Origin: Dendrolimus kikuchii
Lineage: Eukaryota; Arthropoda; Insecta; Lepidoptera; Lasiocampidae
Assembly: GCA_019925095.2 (NCBI GenBank)
Contig: CM034411.1
Coordinates: 9,260,001 to 9,324,000, forward strand
Reading direction: 5' to 3'
DNA length: 64,000 nucleotides
Made by a program: the position numbers and the translations under genes. The stretch's first letter is position 1. The number at the start of each line of letters is the position of its first letter. A model generated the notes under the pieces. The model did not search any database. It saw only the letters and a list, made by a program, of their open reading frames with translations, and was not told the DNA's origin. Shown in pieces: positions 35,101 through 43,995 of this stretch.

Positions 35101-38100
35101 AGCTTACTCTGTATAAAACATGCATCCGCCCGATCATGACATACGCGAGTGTGGTATTCGGCCATGCCAAGCCTGCCCTATTAGATAAACTGCAAATCGT
35201 GCAGAATAAATTCATGCGCAGAGCCGTCGGTGCTCCCCTCTATATGCGTAACGTCGACCTCCACCGCGATCTGGAGCTTCCCTCCATCAAAAACTACATT
35301 ACGTCGCTCTCGCGTAAGTATTTCGATCTCGCGCCGCATCATCGAAATCCGCTCGTCGTGTCCGCGTCCGATTATAAGCCTCGGCGAAAGGCTCTCGTAC
35401 GACGACCGCGTAACGTCCTCACGGACAGGGTCGACGTTATCACAAAACGGCTGGCCCGGATCAGCCCGCCCGCGGTTAGGACGGCAGGCTGGCAGGCACG
35501 GACAGACAGACACAGACGGCGGCGTCTCAGGCGCCGCCAATCAAGATCTCTCCACGTCCCTGCGAGGGACGTTAGGAGACTAGGCGTGTTGCTGGGAAGT
35601 TTCTTTCGCCGTTTTTTCTCTCCCAGCCATAACACGTTACGAAACGGTAAAGTTGTAAGGTCTTCGGACCAACAACATAAAGTCAAGTCCAATAAAAAAC
35701 AAAAACCCGACACTCTATAAAAATAAAGTGGTCTGTAATTTGACCCGATCCATATATATTCTTATGTATTCCGATGCGCTGAAAATTTTGATAATTACAG
35801 ACTACATTCTTTTTGTGTGTGTCGGTGTAATTACTTCTGTAATTTATTTACAAGAGCAACGTAGGTTTATTGGCAAATAATTTTAAATCACTTTTTATGT
35901 TACAGGTACAGAAAAACGAAAAACAAAGCAGTAATTGCTCCTATGTTACCATTGACCTTCGTAACGTTGTATTACTGGGACCTGTCTTATGGCAATAAGT
36001 TGCACCGGATCAGAAGTAAGTGAACATCATTGGTAAATTGTCCACATTCATTGTTTTTTTTTTTATTTTTTTTATTGCAGGAGTTCAGCAGACAGGCAGA
36101 CGGCCCACTAGATGGAAAGCGGTTACCATCGCCTATGGACATTTGCAACAACAAAGGTGCTACAAATGCGCTGCTGCTCTCTTAAAGGAGACTGGAACCT
36201 GGTCACTAATGCCGGAACACAACACAAGGTTGTTATGGCGGCATACTCTAGACCAGGGGTGGTCGCCATCCAGTCGAGCAAATACTCTACCACCTGGCTG
36301 TGGGTTGTTTAGTCGCCTCTTACGACAGGCCGCCGGGCCGCAGGAAATTGTATTCTTTCTCCGTTCCTGCACGGATAAAAACGTTGTTGTTGTTTATGGT
36401 TATTCAAAGCTCATTTTCAGGGTTCCGATACCTAAAGGTAAAAACAATCCATTTTTAACAGATCATGTTTCCGTTTCCGGTGTTCGCTACGAAAGACGTG
36501 TTGTCAAATCACTCCGTGAAATATTTCCTAAAATGGTGTTTAATGATTACAACCACTACTTCAAAGCGTAAAATCGTGTAAATAAAAGTGATAGATAAGT
36601 GCAGTGATAATAAAACTACGAAAACAAACGTGAATAAAATACGAAATTGCATCTAAATATTACATTGCGGTTAGCTGTCAGTTGGCAAATTCGAATTAGT
36701 AAATTGCCTAAACAACGGTGCCACACCGCTAAAACAAATTGGATGCGTTCATTTTACTGTGTTGCGTTCCATGTACCATAAACTCAATTAACAATTTTAA
36801 GCATTGAAACTGATCAATGCTAAAAATGCTAACAACAACATACCGGTATACGGAATCGCCTGTTAAAGTTAAAAATGAGTACTAGTGATTCAAACCAAAC
36901 TAAATCCAGCCAAAAAACAATGAGTCAACAAGTATTTCACCCTAGTCTATTTAATAGACCTAGATCTTCGTCACTTAGCAATCTGGTACAATTTTCGAAA
37001 ACAACGTCAGCAGAAACTCCCCAGAGCGAAGTTGAAAATCAACTGCAAAATATTCTTCGTGATACTTCTTCTGAACAAAAACCACCCCCACCCTGGCAAA
37101 AAGTTCCTACCTCACGTAGTCAAAAAAAGAGGAAAGCAAGTAAATCTCCAACTATTGGTGAGACAACGCCAATTAAAAACCGATACAATAACTTACCCAT
37201 AGACGCAGCAGACGACACTATCGTAAATGCGATCCCAAAAATACAAAAGCCTCCTCCAATTGTTCTATATGGTGTGCAGGATGTTAACGAGCTATCAAAG
37301 TTACTCGAATCGGCATGTAACAAAACAGATTTTAAGCTAAAAATTGTTAATAAAACACTTCTCCGAGTACTTGTGGATAGTCCAGAGTCGTATAAAAAAG
37401 TCATAACTCTAGTACGGGACAACGGCCTTATTGGACATACATTCACACCAAAAAATCTGAGAAGCTACAGAATAGTGATCAAAGACCTACACCACAGCAC
37501 TCCACATAGTGCTATTATGGAGGCAATAGAAAAAACTGGTAATATGGTGCGAGGTGAAATTATAAATGCTCGTTCTGGGCCTGAAAAAATGCCCACATCT
37601 ACATTTTTTGTAAATCTTGAGCCGAATCCTAACAATAAGGCTGTCAAAAATATAGATTATATCTTTCACCAGAAAGTAATTATAGAAGACCCTCGCAAAT
37701 CTACTTCAATTGTCCAGTGTCATCGTTGTCAGCAATATGGGCACTCTAAGAACAATTGCATGCGACCTTACAGGTGCGTAAAGTGTGGCAAAGGGCATAG
37801 GACATCTGATTGTCCAAAAAAAGATAAAAATACACCTGCAACATGTGCACTATGCACCCTTGATCATCCAGCAAACTACAAAGGTTGTCTGATATATAAG
37901 GAGATTGTAGCCCGCAGAAATAAATCTTATTACCAAAAAAGTAGAACACAGAATCAGCCTATGGTAGCCATACCCATTCCTGCACCACTACCTGCTCCTG
38001 ATACTGAGGCTGTGACTTTCTCACAAGAAACTAATGACAAACCAAATAACGGCCATGCACTGGATATAGGATGTGACAACGGAATTCAAAATAGAAAAAC

Positions 38101-41100
38101 ATATGCTGCAAGCTTAAAACAACCGAGACTGCATAAAAAGTATGAGATATCGGAACAAGAAGATCCTGAAAAAGAATATAAACAAAACAAATCTATAGAA
38201 ATGCTGTTAATAAAACAAAATGAAAAATTTGAACTATTACTACAACAAATGAGTAACCTAATGAATCTCATAACAACTCTAGTAAACAAACTTATATAAT
38301 GGCATCATTACGTATGGGTACATGGAACCCAAATGGCTTGACACCTAACAAAGAAGATGTTGAAATATTGCTACATTTACACAAACTAGATGTCATGCTT
38401 ATATCCGAAGCACATTGTACATCCTCTTCCTCAATAACATTCCAAGGATATAAAACCTACATCACTAATCACCCAGATGGAAGGGGACATGCTGGTACAG
38501 CGCTAATAGTGAGGGATACAGTAAAACATAATATGCTGCCACAATACAAAACTGAACAAATTCAAGCTACTACTATAACCATAAGAGATAGTTGTGGATA
38601 CTTCAATATTTCTGCCGTATATTGCCCGCCAAAGCATAATATATCCAATGCCATGTTCAACCATTTCTTCAACACCTTGGGTAGGCGATTCATTGCAGGT
38701 GGAGACTGGAATTCGAAACACACATTCTGGGGATCTCGATTGACTACAACTAGAGGTCGACAGCTGCTATCTAGTGTCATAGAAAATAATTTGCTCACTG
38801 TATCAGCCCTTGAGCCAACATATTGGCCAACGGACCCAAATAAAACTCCTGATCTGTTGGACTTTTTCATTGCCAGAGGCTTGTCCAAGCACTATCTAAA
38901 GCCAGAATCTTGCCTTGATGGCTCGTCAGACCATACACCAGTTTTGCTAACAGTAAGTACTATGGTCATTGCGGCTGAGAGACCTGCAGCTCTGACTAAC
39001 AACCTTACAGACTGGGATTCATTCAGTGATTATATTGATAATAACATAGATCTGAAAATAGCCTTAAAGAGCCCAGAAGACATTGAGGAGGCAGCTAAAA
39101 ATATAACGACCCTCATACAGGTAGCTTGTTGGAAAAATACACCGGTAATTCCACAGAAGAATCGAACTGTAAACTTTCCACTCCAAATTAGAACAAGAAT
39201 CCTTGAAAAGCGGAGACTTCGTCGCAAGTGGCAATTAAGCAGAAACTCTGAGGATAAAAGACAGCTCAATAAATCAATTCAGGAACTCAAAGAATTAATA
39301 AAGGAATGGCACAATATTACACTCAGCGCAAAATTAGAGGCTCTCACACCTACACCAGCTAGTAATTACTCCTTATGGAAACTTATCAGGGCTTTTGATA
39401 GACCACAGGAAGCAAAGCCACCTCTAAGGAAAGGTGATAACAAGTGGGCTAGGACCTCACTTGAAAAGGCTGATGTGTTTGCAAACTACCTCGAGGCTGT
39501 TTTTTCGCCCAACGACATAGAAGACTTTGAAGCGGAGAGTGCTGTTGACACTATCTTGTCGCAGCCTTATCAAATGGCACTACCACCTACTCCCGTAACG
39601 GTGTCTGAAGTTTGGAGCATTATCAAAAATCTAAAAGATCACAAAGCTCCTGGGTTTGATCTGATTACAAAAGAAATTTTGAAACACTTACCTCGAAAGG
39701 CAATAGTACAATTGACTACTATATATAATGGAGTACTAAGAACACAATATTTTCCTGTAATATGGAAGGTCTCGAAAATCATAATGATATACAAAATGGG
39801 TAAACCACCTAATGATGTAGCATCATATAGACCTATTAGTTTGCTACCAGTTTTGTCAAAGGTCTGTGAGAAGATAATACTGCGTAGAATACTGCCTATA
39901 CTTACTGAATTGAAGATTATACCTGACCATCAGTTTGGCTTCCGGAAAAGCCATTCTACAGTGGAACAAGTACATCGAGTAGCTGACAAAATCAGAGAGG
40001 CCTTAGAAAAGAAAGAGTATTGCTCTTCAGCCTTTCTTGATGTACAACAGGCTTTTGACAAAGTGTGGCATAAAGGACTGTTATCTAAATTAAAAATGTA
40101 TTTACCCCATAGTTACCATCTGCTCATGCATTCATATCTATCGGATAGACTATTCCAAGTTCAAGAATCAGAAGAAAGCTCAGAACTACATAAGATCCAA
40201 GCAGGAGTACCCCAGGGTTCAGTTTTGGGTCCAGTGCTCTATACTATATACACTGCAGACCTACCAGAGGTTGCTGGAGTAATGACAGCTACATTTGCTG
40301 ACGATACTGCACTACTAGCCACTAGCAAGGATCTTAACTCTGCATCTGAACAGCTACAAAAAGGACTAGACGAAATATGGCGTTGGCTTAACAAATGGAA
40401 AATAAGGGCGAGTCCATCGAAATCTCTACACATAACATTCACATTGAGGAAAGGAGACTGTCCTCCTGTACATCTTGGAGAGAATATTTTACCACATAGT
40501 GACAGAGTTAAATATCTGGGAATGCATCTTGACCGCAGATTAACTTGGAAGTATCATGCTCAAACCAAGAGGGACGAGATGAATCTAAAGTACAAGACTA
40601 TGTTGTGGTTACTTGGACGTAATAGTAAGTTGTCTATAGACAACAAGCTGCTTATATATAATATGGTACTAAAGCCAATATGGACATATGGGATTCAAAT
40701 CTGGGGTAGTGCAAGCAACTCTAACATTTCTATGATCCAAAGACTGCAAAATGTCATACTACGCACTATCTCAGGTGTACCCTGGTATATAAGAAACAGC
40801 GAGATTCACGAACATCTCGGAGTAAAAACAACAAAAGAAGAAATTCGAGAACTTGCTAAGAGCTACCAATGTCGATTGGCTCTGCATGTAAATAAATTGG
40901 CAGTCAAGTTAATGCAGCGTACGTACCCATCTCGGCTGAAAAGGCATGATATCCAAAAGCTACAGGAGAGGACTTCTCCATAAAACAAAGAGTAGTGTTC
41001 TCAATGGAGAACACACTCATTAATAAAAAAAAAAAATTAGCACAAGCCATTCATTTAAAGTCGGGTTGCGACTGATTGTGGATATTTAGTGTTAAGTATA

Positions 41101-41697
41101 GAAAATAATTTTTTTTTGGGCATTGAAAAAGGGAGACCGATTTTTTTTAAATTGAATAATGTCTTATCGAGTGAGCTATCAACTAAAAGGATTCTTTTTA
41201 CTCATTTTAATAATATATTTTATTATTTTCGTCATAAACTTTGTATTAACTAATACATTTTTGTAATAAAAACTAAACTAAATTATGAATAAGTATATAT
41301 ACAAATTGAAATTAAACTATAAAATCTAGTCCCAGACCGCTGTAAGTTGGAAACGTGCCCAAAAGACTGGCCGCATTACCTCGCTGTATCACAATACTAA
41401 TGCATTGTCCAAGGAACAGACCAGTCTTTTGGTCACGTGATAATATTTTATTATTATTCAGTTCCTTATTTTGTTTATTTTTGAAATCGAAAATATGAAA
41501 AATGATTTGTTTACTTTATTCAGTTTTTCTTTGCAGTGGAAGCACAGCACATATTATCAAATGAGCCTGAGATATTGGAACTTCCAACTGCGTTGGAATC
41601 TACAGGAGCTCCAGTACAAACTGTGCCTTTCAGAAGTGGCACACCTCCAGGGCCGAGGCTTAAAGCAGAAAACACAGAAAAGCCAGAGACTAAATAA
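26184..41697 (+). CDS. PLGRKT: Plasminogen receptor (KT) homologue, four exons
   Basis: Exons 26184-26249, 28529-28632, 35906-36015 and 41537-41697 join in phase (0, 2, 1) to 146 codons, against 147 in mammals. Donors are GTTGTC, GTATGT and GTAAGT; acceptors end TTACAG, TTACAG and TTGCAG. The N-terminus MGSILSSS fits N-myristoylation (G2, S6). The signature DREVQMAMQIARTRD (24-38) matches the mammalian ERQMAMQIAWSRE block. Two hydrophobic helices follow (about 39-57 and 65-81), then WDLSYGNKLHRIR, equivalent to the YDLGYGTLLERMK region, and LELP. The protein ends in lysine, as the name-giving C-terminal lysine does in mammals. It is a small integral membrane protein, in mammals at plasma membrane and mitochondria. 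Introns 2 (7.3 kb) and 3 (5.5 kb) are swollen by sense-oriented LINEs. Confidence 0.9.
26757..27251 (+). pseudogene. LINE ORF2 C-terminal remnant in PLGRKT intron 1
   Basis: The frame runs DDLAKSAIVSGCLDYSRLPQ, SLVKGSFYKDISSEIPIKSW, then ICRLRLGHSCTPVHLHRIGV, SPLCDCNTEEGFINHIFFNC and ends at TAA 27251. The RLRLGH...HRIG...CxC...HxxxxC pattern is the RNase H end and cysteine tail of Jockey/I-like LINEs. There are in-frame stops (near 26850 and 26970), so it is a fossil. Downstream sequence to about 27490 (AGCATGCTGTGGTAGCGGCC) is probably its 3' UTR. Confidence 0.65.
28265..28435 (-). repeat. Repeat family C, copy in PLGRKT intron 1
   Basis: AAGTTAAAATTTAAATTTGC, CATGTACACCATTTCTCAAA and GAAGAAGAAGCAGCAAAAAT have diverged equivalents in the same order at 48625-48775. 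The complement matches 9115-9210. Confidence 0.55.
29432..29470 (+). mobile_element. Possible mariner terminal-repeat fragment
   Basis: TTGGGTTGGCAATTAAGTCA and the following TTGTGGATTT resemble the terminal repeat of insect mariner elements. No transposase or opposite end is visible; the next bases (29486-29530, GTCCACTGCTGG) look like a different LINE-derived repeat. Confidence 0.35.
29714..29985. repeat. Head-to-head pair of family D units (fold-back)
   Basis: Arms 29744-29826 and 29896-29978 are 83-bp inverted copies containing CCGACGTTTCGG/CCGAAACGTCGG and AACTACGTTTTAACGG/CCGTTAAAACGTAGTT. The left copy continues outward into CTTAAGTTTTCGCGACTTGT, present in the 9290-9460 copy, and inward through the TGATCACGG palindrome. 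An inverted terminal tail is a known arrangement in Penelope-like elements. Confidence 0.75.
30325..30651 (-). mobile_element. LINE family-1 3' fragment split by a Jockey insertion
   Basis: The minus strand encodes RSRGRPRHTFHDQINRVLAE and the ARDLA end, with a (CATA)n tail on the left. Its target-site duplication CTATAAAAATAAA is exact at 30312-30324 and 35714-35726, on the far side of the Jockey-type element. The last few bases of the fragment (CCCGACACTCT) reappear at 35705-35715 as the Jockey duplication. It lies in PLGRKT intron 2, antisense to the gene. Confidence 0.85.
30652..35704 (+). mobile_element. Full-length Jockey-type LINE in PLGRKT intron 2
   Basis: A 5053-bp element bounded by exact 12-bp duplications CCCGACACTCTA (30640-30651 and 35705-35716). 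The first bases CATTCGCCCG match the conserved CATTCGC start of Jockey-clade elements, so the 5' end is complete. It contains a GC-rich leader (30652-30831), ORF1 and ORF2, and ends in an A-rich tail. It has the same orientation as PLGRKT. Several frameshifts disable both ORFs. Confidence 0.9.
30832..32648 (+). pseudogene. ORF1 (gag) of the intron-2 Jockey element, frameshifted
   Basis: The frame opens at ATG 30832 (MDGVESSPSPLEGLLSFLRQ) and runs to about 31180, where coding sense moves to the +1 frame (APKSRASYSRGSAS) and continues to 32490. It then shifts again (KNLPFDLEEVQLLARKL, DHAYILQILRSL) to TAA at 32646-32648. Three zinc knuckles are encoded at about 32030-32210 (CHRCQLYGHSALHC, CVKCLGDHGTPEC, CILCGKAGHPANYRGC), as in Jockey gag proteins that package element RNA. 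With two shifts no complete product is expected. Confidence 0.85.
32686..35720 (+). pseudogene. ORF2 (endonuclease-RT) of the intron-2 Jockey element, frameshifted
   Basis: ATG 32686 opens an AP-type endonuclease (TLATYNANGLRNQ, LLVQET, IIAGDLNCKHEQWN). Just before the catalytic SDH the frame shifts (near 33335); in the new frame SDHRPVILRL and the reverse transcriptase follow: KPRKAPGTDGI, SSYRPISLLSALSKLYERV, FLDVAKAFDKVWHNGL, GVPQGSALSPLLFTLY and FADD (34726-34737). A second shift near 34775 leads to the thumb region (ELGEWFRKWRIEANPEKS, KYLGVTLDRNL). The last frame has no stop inside the element: it reads through the A-rich tail and ends at TAA 35718-35720, made by the flanking target sequence. 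Confidence 0.9.
36053..36378 (-). repeat. SINE-like family A, near full-length, in PLGRKT intron 3
   Basis: The complete unit, with its A-rich 3' end at the left (T-run 36051-36077) and the TTTATCCGTGCAGGAACGG 5' end at 36378. It begins only about 35 bp after the exon-3 donor at 36016. The 36020-36571 open frame across it is accidental. Confidence 0.8.
36875..38299 (+). CDS. ORF1 (gag-like) of intact Jockey-type LINE
   Basis: 474 residues from ATG 36875. The N-terminal third is basic and low in complexity; the middle contains the PAD-like segment PIVLYGVQDVNELSKLL ... LRSYRIVIKDLHHSTPHSAI typical of Jockey gag proteins. Residues 282-337 hold three knuckles: CHRCQQYGHSKNNC, CVKCGKGHRTSDC and CALCTLDHPANYKGC. 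The C-terminus is a Q/N/E-rich helix that may oligomerise. The stop TAA (38297-38299) overlaps the ORF2 start as TAATG, so ORF2 is probably translated by termination-reinitiation. Confidence 0.9.
   Translation: MSTSDSNQTKSSQKTMSQQVFHPSLFNRPRSSSLSNLVQFSKTTSAETPQSEVENQLQNILRDTSSEQKPPPPWQKVPTSRSQKKRKASKSPTIGETTPIKNRYNNLPIDAADDTIVNAIPKIQKPPPIVLYGVQDVNELSKLLESACNKTDFKLKIVNKTLLRVLVDSPESYKKVITLVRDNGLIGHTFTPKNLRSYRIVIKDLHHSTPHSAIMEAIEKTGNMVRGEIINARSGPEKMPTSTFFVNLEPNPNNKAVKNIDYIFHQKVIIEDPRKSTSIVQCHRCQQYGHSKNNCMRPYRCVKCGKGHRTSDCPKKDKNTPATCALCTLDHPANYKGCLIYKEIVARRNKSYYQKSRTQNQPMVAIPIPAPLPAPDTEAVTFSQETNDKPNNGHALDIGCDNGIQNRKTYAASLKQPRLHKKYEISEQEDPEKEYKQNKSIEMLLIKQNEKFELLLQQMSNLMNLITTLVNKLI
38299..40983 (+). 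CDS. ORF2 (endonuclease-reverse transcriptase) of intact Jockey-type LINE
   Basis: 894 residues from ATG 38299, no internal stop. The endonuclease spans about 1-220 (GTWNPNGL, ISEAHC, GGDWNSKH near 134, SDHTPV near 210). The reverse transcriptase spans about 430-720 with KNLKDHKAPGFD, YRPISLLPVLSKVCEKI, FGFRKSHSTVEQVHRV, FLDVQQAFDKVWHKGL, GVPQGSVLGPVLYTIY and catalytic FADD at 666-669. The thumb carries KYLGMHLDRRLTW and PIWTYGIQIWG. All catalytic residues that I can place are present, so the enzyme may be functional. Like other Jockey elements it has no RNase H domain. Confidence 0.93.
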   Translation: MASLRMGTWNPNGLTPNKEDVEILLHLHKLDVMLISEAHCTSSSSITFQGYKTYITNHPDGRGHAGTALIVRDTVKHNMLPQYKTEQIQATTITIRDSCGYFNISAVYCPPKHNISNAMFNHFFNTLGRRFIAGGDWNSKHTFWGSRLTTTRGRQLLSSVIENNLLTVSALEPTYWPTDPNKTPDLLDFFIARGLSKHYLKPESCLDGSSDHTPVLLTVSTMVIAAERPAALTNNLTDWDSFSDYIDNNIDLKIALKSPEDIEEAAKNITTLIQVACWKNTPVIPQKNRTVNFPLQIRTRILEKRRLRRKWQLSRNSEDKRQLNKSIQELKELIKEWHNITLSAKLEALTPTPASNYSLWKLIRAFDRPQEAKPPLRKGDNKWARTSLEKADVFANYLEAVFSPNDIEDFEAESAVDTILSQPYQMALPPTPVTVSEVWSIIKNLKDHKAPGFDLITKEILKHLPRKAIVQLTTIYNGVLRTQYFPVIWKVSKIIMIYKMGKPPNDVASYRPISLLPVLSKVCEKIILRRILPILTELKIIPDHQFGFRKSHSTVEQVHRVADKIREALEKKEYCSSAFLDVQQAFDKVWHKGLLSKLKMYLPHSYHLLMHSYLSDRLFQVQESEESSELHKIQAGVPQGSVLGPVLYTIYTADLPEVAGVMTATFADDTALLATSKDLNSASEQLQKGLDEIWRWLNKWKIRASPSKSLHITFTLRKGDCPPVHLGENILPHSDRVKYLGMHLDRRLTWKYHAQTKRDEMNLKYKTMLWLLGRNSKLSIDNKLLIYNMVLKPIWTYGIQIWGSASNSNISMIQRLQNVILRTISGVPWYIRNSEIHEHLGVKTTKEEIRELAKSYQCRLALHVNKLAVKLMQRTYPSRLKRHDIQKLQERTSP
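41295..41450 (-). repeat. SINE-like repeat family B, copy 2
   Basis: The reverse complement of the 4925-5050 block: CTAGTCCCAGACCGCT, CCAAAAGACTGGCC, TACCTCGCTG and CCAGTCTTTTGGTCACG. It lies about 85 bp before PLGRKT exon 4. Confidence 0.65.
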
Positions 41698-41880
41698 TCC
41701 GCTAACTGTCATCGTTAAAGGTACTACTCGAGACACGCAACCGTGCAGGCGACCGCGACACGTAACAGAGGACACATGATATATACGCTTTGTATGCAAT
41801 TGTAATAAGAACATTTGGAGTGCGAAAAGAGACGACAATAGTTCTTCAAATATTTGAGTTGACACATATTAAAAAAAATT

Positions 41881-41886
41881 AATAAA
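41881..41886 (+). terminator. Possible PLGRKT polyadenylation signal
   Basis: AATAAA 184 nt after the PLGRKT stop codon. It is the first canonical signal downstream. Confidence 0.5.
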
Positions 41887-42710
41887 TCTACGTATAAAAG
41901 AGTGAGAGCTAAAATATCATAATGCACTTTTAAAATATCACGATAAAACAATTTCAATTACTGTTTGAATAATTGGATACTGTATTTCGATATATACTTA
42001 CATAATTATGATGCCATAAGACTGTAAGCTCGTACAACCATACAAAATATATGAAGCTGTGATGTTTTGTAAGATGATAAAAATGCCTCAGTATCGTGCC
42101 GTGTGTCGCGGTCCGCTGTATTGTCTCGGTTGCGTACCTCAAAGTTTACCTTAACGGATTTTAATATGTATATGTAAAATTTCCTAAACATGAGCAGCGC
42201 TATGCTAAGTAAGACAGTTGTCAGTGAATCCATCATATATCTTAGTATATATATATATATATAGCAAATTATTGGCATAGCATATTTTTCACAAATAGTA
42301 TTTAAGTATTACAATAACTTTTGTTTCTCCCCTTCTTGCTAGAGTCGTAGGTTTGCTGGAAGAGAAACTGTTTTAGCGTTAAGCTTGCCTTTGTACATCA
42401 CCACTATTTTATAGTTTTATATGTAACTATAATGCTGTGATTGGCTAACATTGTATTGTAATTTCGAATTGATCAGAGATTAATGTTTAAAATAACTACT
42501 AAAGCTGTAAACCCTACTAAAATAGCTCCAAAATATGTACATCGTAACTATATTCACTTATGCCTGTTGGAAAATTATGTATAGAGTGGTATATTCGTTA
42601 TTGAGAGTTGTCTACTAGTTTAAAGTAAGATGAATATATCATTGTCCATTGGTGACAATCATAATTATTAAGTTGATCTCCCTTTACAAATAAATCCGTG
42701 AATCAAATTT

Positions 42711-43020
42711 TATCCGTGCAGGAACGGAGAAAGAATACAATTTCCTGCAGCCGGGCGGCCTGTCGTAAGAGGTGACTTAACAACCCACAGCCAGGTGGTA
42801 GGGCATTTGCCCGACTGGATGGCTACCACCCCTGGTCTAAAGTATGTCGCCATAACAACCTTGAGTTGTGTTCCGGCATTAGTGATCAGGTTCCAGTCTC
42901 CCTTAAGGGAGCAGCAGCGCATTTGTAGCAACTTGCTGTTGCAAATGTCCATAGGCAATGGTAATCGCTTTCCATCAAGTGGGCCGTCTGCCTGTCTGCT
43001 GATCTCCTGCAATAAAAAAA
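42711..43020 (+). repeat. SINE-like family A, full-length, plus orientation
   Basis: It begins ATCCGTGCAGGAACGGAG and ends CTCCTGCAATAAAAAAA. It carries TGGCTACCACCCCTGGTC, GGTTCCAGTCTCCC and GGGCCGTCTGCCTGTC. This copy shows the sense direction because of the terminal A-run. Confidence 0.8.
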
Positions 43021-43029
43021 ATATATCGT

Positions 43030-43539
43030 CAGTATGTATTTTTAATTAAGTAGCATAATAAGAACAACTTTTTATTTTACAAATTAGAATATATTATCAA
43101 CTTAACACTTGTGATTCGTCCGAAACAATAGAAACCTGTGACTTTTAAGTTTTACACAAACATGTGTACTGGTATTATAAATATACCTAATAGCTGTCAT
43201 AGTACGAGCAAAAATTAAATGCGTCCTTGAAGTTCGCACATGTCATTGCGCAGTTTACAGACAGCTAAGAGGGGAGAGCGTTGCGCTCTTGGTCTGTCGC
43301 TGTCCGGACTCGCATGCAATCTCTTTCCTACAATACACAGTAAGGTGTAATAAACGTTAACATTTGACTGGGCCTGCGTAATCTCACAGAAGAAAGAGTG
43401 ACTTTATTTGAAAAAAAGTGACGTACTTACACTAATTATAAATCATAGTAAAAAGTAAGAGACAAGTTTTGAGGACATCTATGCCGAATTTTCAGCAAAT
43501 GAGGTTTGCACTCGGCTTATTGCTGTGTCGGAGTTTTAT
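43030..43539. other. Unassigned stretch, possibly an LTR fragment
   Basis: A segment near 43230-43400 has LTR-like composition (GCGTTGCGCTCTTGGTCTG, then AATAAACGTTAAC), but no TG...CA ends or duplication could be fixed. No coding sequence. Confidence 0.25.
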
Positions 43540-43547
43540 CCGACACA

Positions 43548-43995
43548 CAGTGCCGTAAATAGCCTTTTACGCGCCCTGTGCGAACTTCTATAACTGCACC
43601 CTTGTTTTTTTTAGATATTATAGGTACCCTAGCTAGAGCAATGCTATTTATAAGCCTACTTTATTTCATTCAGGGTGATACAATAACGCACAAGGATCTT
43701 GGTATTGGTGCACCAATTATCTAATATTTTAAAAGAAAAATCTACTTTTTTAAAGAATTAGAACAAAAAAAAATGAGCGCAATGTTTTGTCTAAATTAAC
43801 AGACGTTTTTGATGATACTGGCATGTACGTAAGTATATAACGTATGTGTTGAAATCGAGCATTAGGGGCGCAGCGGGAACTTATCAAGATTAAACCGAAA
43901 AAATAATATTCTTGCCTGGTCTGGCCATTCTTGCGCCTCCCAGAGTCCACGCCCTGTGCCTGGACATCGGTGGCACCGCCTTATTTACGGCACTG
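43548..43995. mobile_element. Non-autonomous hAT-type element with perfect target duplication
   Basis: Terminal inverted repeats CAGTGCCGTAAATA (43548-43561) and TATTTACGGCACTG (43982-43995) are exact over 14 bp. CCGACACA at 43540-43547 and 43996-44003 is a perfect 8-bp duplication. CAGTG ends with an 8-bp duplication are hAT-superfamily hallmarks. The 448-bp interior has no transposase. Confidence 0.85.

Larger units (their letters stand above)
36640..41037 (+). mobile_element. Jockey-type LINE with two intact ORFs, PLGRKT intron 3
   Basis: ORF1 (36875-38299) and ORF2 (38299-40983) are both uninterrupted; a short 3' UTR ends in AATAAAAAAAAAAAA at about 41024-41037. The 5' boundary is not certain: a TTAGC next to GTCAGTTGG near 36670-36680 matches TTAGC after the poly-A, but five bases are weak evidence. 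Orientation is the same as PLGRKT. It is much more AT-rich than the intron-2 element, so the two belong to different Jockey-like lineages. Confidence 0.85.

Noticed and set aside
36020..36571. 183-codon open frame after PLGRKT exon 3
   Set aside because: It is a translation of the family A repeat (complementary to its sense strand) plus unrelated flank; same repeat at eight other places.
43230..43430. Possible solo LTR
   Set aside because: Composition is LTR-like, but no TG...CA boundaries, primer-binding site or target duplication could be fixed.
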